From contig CAJUEI010000047.1 in assembly GCA_910585255.1 (NCBI GenBank), positions 1 to 19,529 of the forward strand: a stretch of 19,529 bases of DNA, written 5' to 3'. The translations under genes and the position numbers were made by a program. This document shows positions 14,242 through 19,529 of the stretch, piece after piece; the stretch's first letter is position 1, and every line of letters begins with the position of its first letter. The notes under the pieces were generated by a model. The model saw only the letters and a list, made by a program, of their open reading frames with translations. It was not told the origin of the DNA and ran no database searches. Origin of the DNA: an uncultured Lachnospiraceae bacterium. Lineage in GTDB: Bacteria; Bacillota; Clostridia; Lachnospirales; Lachnospiraceae.

Positions 14242-16359
14242 ATGGGCGAGGTTCTAAACGTAGAAAAGATTTTTGGCGAAAATGTATTTACATTGGGAAA
14301 GATGAAAGAACGTCTGACAAGAAAGGTATTTAATGAAGTAAAACATGTAATGGAGTGCGGCGGAGAGTTATCCTTAGCGGCTGCTGATGTAGTTGCAAAA
14401 GCGATGAAGGATTGGGCAGTAGAAAAAGGAGCAACACATTATACACATTGGTTTCAGCCATTGACAGGAATTACGGCAGAGAAACACGATTCTTTTGTTA
14501 CACATCCAGATCAAGAGGGAAAAATGTTAATGGAATTTTCCGGGAAAGAACTGATTAAAGGTGAACCAGATGCCTCTTCTTTTCCATCCGGCGGATTGCG
14601 GGCAACTTTTGAAGCAAGAGGTTATACTGCTTGGGATTGTACTTCTCCAGCATTTATTAAGCAGGGGGCAATTGGTTCGATTCTTTGTATTCCGACAGCA
14701 TTTTGTTCCTATAAAGGAGAAGCACTTGATAAAAAAACCCCTCTGCTTCGTTCTATGGAAGCAGTCAGCCAGCAGGCACTTCGAATTGTTCGGTTGTTTG
14801 GAAATACAAAAGCAACTAAGGTAACAGCTTCTGTCGGTCCAGAACAGGAATATTTTTTGGTAGATCGAAAGAAATATCTGCAGAGAAAAGACTTAATCTA
14901 TACAGGGCGGACGTTATTCGGTGCACCAGCTCCAAAGGGACAGGAGATGGAAGATCACTATTTTGGAGTAATTCGGGAACGAATCGGCGGTTATATGAAA
15001 GACTTAAATGAAGAACTTTGGAAATTAGGAGTAACAGCAAAGACGCAGCACAATGAAGTGGCTCCTGCACAGCATGAGTTAGCCCCAATCTATGAGACGG
15101 CAAATATTGCTGTCGATCACAATCAGTTGGTTATGGAGACGATGAAGCGGGTAGCAGAAAATCATGGAATGGCATGTCTGCTGCATGAAAAGCCGTTTGC
15201 AGGTGTAAATGGTTCCGGTAAACATGATAACTGGTCACTGACAACTGACAATGGGGTGAATATGTTAGATCCGGGAGATACACCAAATGAAAATATTCAG
15301 TTTTTATTGGTACTTGCCTGCATTATGAAGGCAGTAGATACCCATGCCGATCTGCTCCGTCAGTCCGCTTCGGATGTAGGAAATGATCACAGACTTGGAG
15401 CAAATGAGGCACCTCCTGCCATTATTTCTATGTTTTTAGGAGAGCAGTTAGAGGATGTAGTAAAACAGTTAGTGGAGACCGGAGAGGCTACTCACAGTTT
15501 ACATGGCGGAAAACTTCAGACAGGAGTATCCACTTTGCCAGATTTAGAAAAGGATGCTACCGACCGCAACCGAACTTCACCGTTTGCATTTACCGGAAAT
15601 AAATTTGAATTTCGTATGGTAGGTTCTTCTGATTCGATAGCTAGTCCGAATACCACATTAAATGCAATTGTAGCAGAGGCTTTTTGTGAAGCAGCGGATA
15701 TTTTAGAGCAGGCGGATGACTTTGAAACAGCCGTACATGATTTGATTAAAGAATATATGACAAAACATCAGAGAATTGTATTTAACGGAGATGGCTACTC
15801 GGAGGATTGGGTAGAAGAAGCGGAGAGAAGAGGACTTCCTAATATTAAATCCATGGTAGAAGCAACGGCAACTTTAACAACCGATAAGGCAGTTCGATTA
15901 TTTGAAAAGTTTGCGATCTTTACAAAAGCAGAATTAGAGTCCAGAGAAGAAATTTTATATGAAACCTATGCAAAAAGCATTAATATTGAGGCTTTGACTA
16001 TGATCGATATGGCTACCAAACAATTTATCCCTGCTGTAGTAAAATATACGACTACATTGGCAAATTCATTAAGTGCAGTGAGAAGTGCTTGTGAAGAAGC
16101 AGATACCAGTGTACAGAAAGAATTGCTGATTGAGGTTTCGGCACGGCTTGCAGAAGCAAAGGCAGCACTTGGAAGATTAAATGATGTAACGGCACAAGCA
16201 GCGGCACAGGTCTGTGCAAAAGAGAAGGCATTTGCTTATAAAGATATGGTATTTCCTGCTATGGATGCATTGCGTAAGCCGATTGATCAGCTGGAAATGC
16301 TAGTGGATAAAGAGGCATGGCCAGTACCTTCCTATGGAGATTTAATGTTTGGCGTTTAG
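14242..16359 (+). CDS. glnN: Type III glutamine synthetase
   Basis: The product makes glutamine from glutamate, ammonia and ATP, the main ammonia-assimilation step. At 705 aa it is the large GSIII class, not the roughly 450-aa GSI. GSIII signatures seen are SFPSGGLRATFEARGYTAWD (113-132), VGPEQEYFLVDR (198-209), KTQHNEVAPAQHELAPIYE (267-285), GVNGSGKHDNWSL (321-333) and NKFEFRMVGSS near residue 455. The start is ATG 14242: GAAGGAG lies 9 bases upstream. A TTG six codons earlier sits inside that site and is not the start. The gene is monocistronic. A promoter at 14069 followed by a terminator at 14141 may form a regulated leader. Confidence 0.95.
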   Translation: MGEVLNVEKIFGENVFTLGKMKERLTRKVFNEVKHVMECGGELSLAAADVVAKAMKDWAVEKGATHYTHWFQPLTGITAEKHDSFVTHPDQEGKMLMEFSGKELIKGEPDASSFPSGGLRATFEARGYTAWDCTSPAFIKQGAIGSILCIPTAFCSYKGEALDKKTPLLRSMEAVSQQALRIVRLFGNTKATKVTASVGPEQEYFLVDRKKYLQRKDLIYTGRTLFGAPAPKGQEMEDHYFGVIRERIGGYMKDLNEELWKLGVTAKTQHNEVAPAQHELAPIYETANIAVDHNQLVMETMKRVAENHGMACLLHEKPFAGVNGSGKHDNWSLTTDNGVNMLDPGDTPNENIQFLLVLACIMKAVDTHADLLRQSASDVGNDHRLGANEAPPAIISMFLGEQLEDVVKQLVETGEATHSLHGGKLQTGVSTLPDLEKDATDRNRTSPFAFTGNKFEFRMVGSSDSIASPNTTLNAIVAEAFCEAADILEQADDFETAVHDLIKEYMTKHQRIVFNGDGYSEDWVEEAERRGLPNIKSMVEATATLTTDKAVRLFEKFAIFTKAELESREEILYETYAKSINIEALTMIDMATKQFIPAVVKYTTTLANSLSAVRSACEEADTSVQKELLIEVSARLAEAKAALGRLNDVTAQAAAQVCAKEKAFAYKDMVFPAMDALRKPIDQLEMLVDKEAWPVPSYGDLMFGV

Positions 16360-16536
16360 AAAAAGGGAATAGAAGTGTTCATATTTCGTTCATATAACAT
16401 TTAAAAACCTTTTACATTATAAACATGATTTCTTCATGATTCCTCTATATAATCGCATTATGGTTAAAACAACGAGATAACAAAAGCCAGTTACATAGTA
16501 ACTCATTACTATATACTATAAATTTTTTCATAATAC

Positions 16537-16576
16537 GAGCAAGTGATTGGTTTCACTTGCTCTCCTCCCTTTTTGT
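16537..16576 (+). terminator. First stem-loop before the symporter gene
   Basis: GAGCAAGTGA (16537-16546) pairs perfectly with TCACTTGCTC (16553-16562) around TTGGTT. The T tract (TTTTT, 16571-16575) is 8 bases away, so terminator function is probable but not textbook. It could end glnN transcripts started far upstream. Confidence 0.55.
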
Positions 16577-16595
16577 AAATAGGTTATTTATCTAC

Positions 16596-16632
16596 AGTGT
16601 GGAACAGTCTTGTTTCGCACTTTCCTTTTTTT
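16596..16632 (+). terminator. Second stem-loop before the symporter gene
   Basis: AGTGTGGAACA (16596-16606) pairs with TGTTTCGCACT (16611-16621) with two wobble pairs and is followed by TTCCTTTTTTTC. It looks like an intrinsic terminator about 90 bases before the symporter start. Confidence 0.6.
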
Positions 16633-16719
16633 CTCCCTTTTAAACTAAAAATTTTTTCATAAGAAGAAAAAAGAAAGCATAAAGATAAGAAGAAAGGAAA
16701 AGAAGGGACAACAGTCTAT

Positions 16720-18096
16720 ATGATTTTAGAGTATATCGAGCAGTTTTTATGGGGAAATGCAATGCTTCTGGCTTTTTTTTTAATCGGTCTTTTCTATACG
16801 GTTTGGACAAATTTTTTTCAGTTTGTACATATTCGCCTTTGGTTGTCCAAAACGATAGGATCTTTTACAAAACGCCGAAAAACGGAGAGCGAGAAACAAA
16901 GTCTTTCTCCATTTCAGGCTATGTCTGCAGCACTTGCCGGCAGTATGGGAATCGGCAATATAGTAGGAGTTGCAGCAGCACTGACTGCAGGAGGACCAGG
17001 AGCGATATTTTGGATGTGGGTTTCTGCTCTTCTAGGGGCAATGACGAAATATGCAGAAATTGTATTAGGATTTCATTACCGCTATCGGGATCAACAGGGA
17101 AATTGGGTGGGCGGTCCTATGGTCTATTTAAAGGAAGGATTAAAGTCCCCTTTTTTATCAGGATGTTTTTCTGTTATTTGTATTATCGGTTCCTTTGCAA
17201 TGGGGAATATGACACAGGGAAATTCAATGGCAGAAATTTTAAACTATACATTTGATATTCCAGTATTAGTAACTGGATTTGTAGCGGCAGCCTTAATTGC
17301 TTTTGTGATTATCGGCGGGGTAGAGAGAATCGGAAAACTTTCAGCCGTTTTGATTCCTTTTATGTCAGTATTCTATATCATTGCTTGTCTGCTGGTAATT
17401 GGAGCAAACATTACCAAAGTACCAGCAGCAATTTGGTCTATTTTTGTCTATGCATTTCGTCCTAAGCCGATATTGGGAGGGATTGGAGGATATTATTTAA
17501 AGACAGCACTTCGAACCGGGGTGATGAGGGGAGTATTTTCAAATGAAGCAGGAATCGGAAGTTCTGTTATTGCCCATGCGGCTTCTTCTGCAAAGGAAGG
17601 AGTAGAGCAGGGGATGTGGGGGATTTTCGAAGTTTTGCTGGATACCGTAGTAGTCTGTACTTTAACGGCATTGGTGATTTTAACTTCTGGTGTATATGAC
17701 GTACAGATTTATCGGGCTGTAAAAATACCAGGTGCGGTGACACTTCCAGATGGGGCTACACTTGCTACCGATGCTTTTTCCTCTGTACTTGGAGGGTTTG
17801 GACAGCACTTTTTAACCTTTGCAACAGTAGTATTTGCTTTTGCTACGATTATCGCATGGTCCCATTATGGAGAGCAGTGTGTGGTTTATCTTTTGGGAAA
17901 GCGATATCTCTATCTCTATAAAATTCTTTATGTATGTTCTGTTTTATTGGGGTGTGTAATGCGGATGGATGTAGTCTGGAGAATTGCCGATAATATGAAT
18001 GCACTAATGGCAATACCCAATCTAATTGCATTGACTTTTCTTGGAAAGGTAGTTTTGACAGATACACGAAATTATCTGGAAAAGATAGAAGAATAA
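16720..18096 (+). CDS. AGCS-family sodium:amino-acid (alanine/glycine) symporter
   Basis: This is a 458-aa integral membrane transporter importing a small neutral amino acid, usually alanine or glycine, with sodium. The family signature region is clear: LAGSMGIGNIVGVA followed by GGPGAIFWMWVSALLGAMTK and AEIVLGFHYR (residues 73-121), GGPMVYLKEGL (about 130), and NEAGIGSSVIAHAA (about 275-288). About ten hydrophobic segments are spread over the chain. ATG 16720 is preceded by AAGGGA at a somewhat long 12-base distance. The C-terminus is short and charged. It ends before a strong bidirectional terminator shared with the convergent NADAR-type gene. Substrate choice within the family cannot be fixed from sequence. 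Confidence 0.93.
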   Translation: MILEYIEQFLWGNAMLLAFFLIGLFYTVWTNFFQFVHIRLWLSKTIGSFTKRRKTESEKQSLSPFQAMSAALAGSMGIGNIVGVAAALTAGGPGAIFWMWVSALLGAMTKYAEIVLGFHYRYRDQQGNWVGGPMVYLKEGLKSPFLSGCFSVICIIGSFAMGNMTQGNSMAEILNYTFDIPVLVTGFVAAALIAFVIIGGVERIGKLSAVLIPFMSVFYIIACLLVIGANITKVPAAIWSIFVYAFRPKPILGGIGGYYLKTALRTGVMRGVFSNEAGIGSSVIAHAASSAKEGVEQGMWGIFEVLLDTVVVCTLTALVILTSGVYDVQIYRAVKIPGAVTLPDGATLATDAFSSVLGGFGQHFLTFATVVFAFATIIAWSHYGEQCVVYLLGKRYLYLYKILYVCSVLLGCVMRMDVVWRIADNMNALMAIPNLIALTFLGKVVLTDTRNYLEKIEE

Positions 18097-18112
18097 AAAA
18101 GCAATATAAAAT

Positions 18113-18155
18113 CTGAAGTTTGGAGGAACTTTCTTCCAAACTTCAGCCATTTTTA
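18113..18155. terminator. Bidirectional terminator between symporter and NADAR-type gene
   Basis: CTGAAGTTTGGA (18113-18124) pairs perfectly with TCCAAACTTCAG (18135-18146). CCATTTTT follows on the plus strand and a T-rich run follows on the minus strand, as expected between convergent genes. Confidence 0.88.
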
Positions 18156-18190
18156 AAACAAAAAAGATGAGGATTTCGTTATTCTTGATT

Positions 18191-18838
18191 TTAAATAGAA
18201 TATACAATATTTAAAAAGGATTCTTTTTCGCGAAGTGCATCTTGCAGGAGTCCTTGTTTTTGAAGCGAAACATAGATAGCAGCCGCTTCAGCCTGACAGT
18301 TAATGGATTTTTGCGGATTAAAAACAATATCCGTAAACGCATCGTATTGAAGCAGGGCATTGGCTAATTCAGGATAGTAGGAAAGGGCATGAATATAAAG
18401 CCAATTATAGAAATAGGTTTTGGGTTCGGTTGGAAAGATAGTATCATTAAAAGTAAAAGAAATAAGGGCACCGCTGGTTTTTAGGCGGTCGTCTTTTTTT
18501 GCTTCTCTTGGAGAGGCATCGAGCAAATCGAGATAGGGGCCGCCTTTTTCAAATATTTTTCCAGCTTGAAAAGCAGCTTCCACAGAACAGAATTTCTGGT
18601 TTTTAAGAGGCAGCATAAGCTGAAAGGCACTTAGTTTTCTGCCTAATTCATCTTCGGATTTACTGGAAATTTCTAATATTCGTTTTTCTTTGTGCAGGTT
18701 TTGATATGCTTGGTGCAGGCTGCGGATGCACCTTCTTTTTTGCTGTTCAGAAAAGCCGTTAAAATATTCAAATTCAATGTTTTCTTTTATACAATATTGC
18801 TGATCAAGAGATACAGCAAATACGGGACGAGTTGCCAA
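18191..18838 (-). CDS. NADAR-type protein of the DarT1-associated antitoxin group
   Basis: The 215-aa product matches my recollection of the DarT1-associated NADAR family, ADP-ribosyl hydrolases that remove ADP-ribose from guanine in DNA and so neutralise the DarT1 toxin. Features supporting this are the opening MATRPVF, FEYFNGFSEQQKRRCIRSLH (23-42), ILEISSKSEDELGRKLSAF (54-72), CSVEAAFQAGKIFEKGGPY (84-102), SPREAKKDDRLKTSG (109-123), EPKTYFYNWLYI (138-149) and AFTDIVFNPQKSINCQA (167-183). TTG 18838 is the start: AGGAGGTGATC lies just upstream, a near-perfect match to the 16S tail. No DarT-like toxin is beside it; upstream lie only palindromes R3 and R4. Without a database search the family call is a recollection, not a proof. 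Confidence 0.7.
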   Translation of the reverse strand: MATRPVFAVSLDQQYCIKENIEFEYFNGFSEQQKRRCIRSLHQAYQNLHKEKRILEISSKSEDELGRKLSAFQLMLPLKNQKFCSVEAAFQAGKIFEKGGPYLDLLDASPREAKKDDRLKTSGALISFTFNDTIFPTEPKTYFYNWLYIHALSYYPELANALLQYDAFTDIVFNPQKSINCQAEAAAIYVSLQKQGLLQDALREKESFLNIVYSI

Positions 18839-18850
18839 AAGATCACCTCC

Positions 18851-18891
18851 TATTGTAATAAGTATAACATGATTAATACGTGATTACAATA
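18851..18891 (-). promoter_or_regulatory. NADAR-gene promoter inside a 9-bp inverted repeat
   Basis: On the minus strand TTGTAA (18889-18884), 17 bases, TATACT (18866-18861) form a good sigma-A promoter. A perfect inverted repeat, TATTGTAAT (18851-18859) and ATTACAATA (18883-18891), covers the -35 on one side and the start site on the other, a layout typical of a repressor operator. Confidence 0.6.
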
Positions 18892-18982
18892 TATTATTTA
18901 AAAATATTTTATCTGGAAATTTATATTTGAGATAGTCGAGATTGTAATAAAAGTATTTTTTGAGGAAGGTAGTGGTGGGGAG

Positions 18983-19231
18983 GACGCTAGATTGGGGAAA
19001 TCATTTCTTCCCGCTGTTCCGCTCTCTGGAAAGAAGAAAGTCTAATGCTTTTGAATTTATGTGTATCCAACTGGACGGATCGGGGTGCAATTCGCCCGTA
19101 CAGCGGGCTAAACACACCCCTTTTTCGGTCACAAGTGCCCGAAAATCCTAGTGAATCGACAAAAGCATAAGACATTCTAACTTTCCTCCGAAGTCACAGC
19201 GGAAAGAAATGATTTCCCCACTCTAGCTGTC
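18983..19231 (-). repeat. Palindromic structured element, copy R3 (inverted)
   Basis: This is the same element as R2 but on the minus strand, about 249 bp. The outer arms CTAGATTGGGGAAATC (18987-19002) and GATTTCCCCACTCTAG (19211-19226) pair with one mismatch, and their sequence is unlike R2's arms. Core parts, read on the minus strand, are GACTTCGGAGGAAAGTTAGA, GTCGATTCACTAGGATTTT, a first hairpin (19145-19122, TTTTCGG.CAC/GTG.CCGAAAA with one mismatch), and a second hairpin (19120-19082) identical over 39 bases to R2 and R4. GGATACAC follows. The inner stem differs from R2 at many positions yet still pairs. It lies upstream of the minus-strand NADAR-type gene. Confidence 0.9.
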
Positions 19232-19308
19232 TTTTTCTGTCTGTAAAGATATGGCTGAATCATGCATCCGAGGAGGAAAAAATAAAACGTAAATTGTGAG
19301 ACAATACA

Positions 19309-19495
19309 GCCAGAGTGTATTAAGGGCATACTGTGACTTCGGAGGAAAGCTAGAAGCTCTTAGACTTCTGTCGATTCATTAGGATTTTTTGCCATTCTTG
19401 AATGGCAAAAAAAGGGGTGTGTTTAGCCCGCTGTACGGGCGAATTGCACCCCGGTCCGTCCGGTCGGATATACTTAGATTCAGAAGTCTTAGAGC
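19309..19495 (+). repeat. Palindromic structured element, copy R4 (right arm lost)
   Basis: The left arm starting GCCAGAGTGT resembles that of R2. Then come GACTTCGGAGGAAAGCTAGA, the GTCGATTCATTAGGATTTT segment, a perfect 13-bp first hairpin (19385-19412, TTTTTTGCCATTC/GAATGGCAAAAAA), the 39-base second hairpin (19414-19452, identical to R2 and R3), GGTCCGTCC and GGATATAC. The inner stem GCTCTTAGACTTCTG pairs with CAGAAGTCTTAGAGC (19481-19495). The sequence then departs and no partner for the outer left arm exists before the window ends, so the right arm has been deleted or replaced. Confidence 0.88.
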
Positions 19496-19529
19496 CTGTC
19501 TAATATCTTTTAAGAAGGAGAAAAAGAAA
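19496..19529 (+). promoter_or_regulatory. Ribosome-binding site of a gene beyond the window
   Basis: AAGAAGGAG (19512-19520), followed by AAAAAGAAA up to the edge, looks like a Shine-Dalgarno sequence whose start codon would lie at or just past the end. The gene itself is not visible. Confidence 0.4.

Larger units (their letters stand above)
16360..16719 (+). other. Intergenic region glnN to symporter with two hairpins
   Basis: This 360-bp stretch holds no gene. It carries a TATAAT (16448-16453) without a clear -35, and a string of AT-rich short dyads (AGTTAC/GTAACT near 16490). Two strong stem-loops follow, listed separately. I looked for glycine-riboswitch and T-box signatures, expected for some symporter leaders, and saw none. 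Confidence 0.5.

Noticed and set aside
16360..16719. Glycine riboswitch or T-box upstream of the amino-acid symporter
   Set aside because: None of the conserved core sequences of either RNA is visible; only simple stem-loops with T tracts.
18960..19175. Short reading frames inside palindrome R3 on both strands
   Set aside because: They are made of the palindrome arms and hairpins and have no credible start signals.

Overview
The window looks like chromosome of a low-GC anaerobic Firmicute, most likely a Lachnospiraceae-type Clostridium. The grounds are AT-rich intergenic DNA, strong GGAGG ribosome sites, a type III glutamine synthetase, a class II fructose-bisphosphate aldolase, an AGCS sodium:amino-acid symporter and a dlt-like surface-modification operon. 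No phage, transposase, CRISPR array, rRNA or tRNA gene was found.

Layout. 125-365: long imperfect palindrome (copy R1 of a repeat family). 431-1837: intracellular GH43 glycosidase (+). 1912-2868: D-2-hydroxyacid dehydrogenase (-), sharing a bidirectional terminator with the GH43 gene. 3102-3818: aspartate/glutamate racemase family (+), followed without a visible terminator by a four-gene dlt-like operon (adenylation enzyme, carrier protein, MBOAT acyltransferase, membrane-anchored SGNH protein; 3922-8500) that ends in a terminator. 8654-10422: two divergent, same-length (248 aa) regulators, each a tandem duplication of an XRE-type HTH unit and each with the same promoter-like signature. 10909-11133: small charged helical protein behind an A-rich leader. 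11285-12568: solitary FliD-like protein (-). 12801-13029: palindrome R2. 13178-14044: fba. 14242-16359: glnN. 16720-18096: AGCS symporter. 18191-18838: NADAR-type protein related to DarT1 antitoxins (-), without a toxin beside it. 18983-19231 and 19309-19495: palindromes R3 and R4. The window ends on a ribosome-binding site for a gene outside it.

How genes work together. The racemase/dlt-like block probably activates an amino acid as an adenylate, loads it on the carrier and passes it across the membrane through the MBOAT protein, with the SGNH protein acting outside. Active-site differences from DltA make the substrate uncertain. glnN and the symporter are both nitrogen/amino-acid functions but have their own signals.

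Most notable signal: four roughly 190-250 bp elements (R1-R4). They share a core of a long stem carrying three hairpins, with compensatory changes between copies. The outer arms are self-complementary within a copy but differ between most copies. Every copy lies upstream of, and in the same orientation as, the next gene. I do not recognise this family; it could be a structured RNA or a mobile palindromic DNA element.
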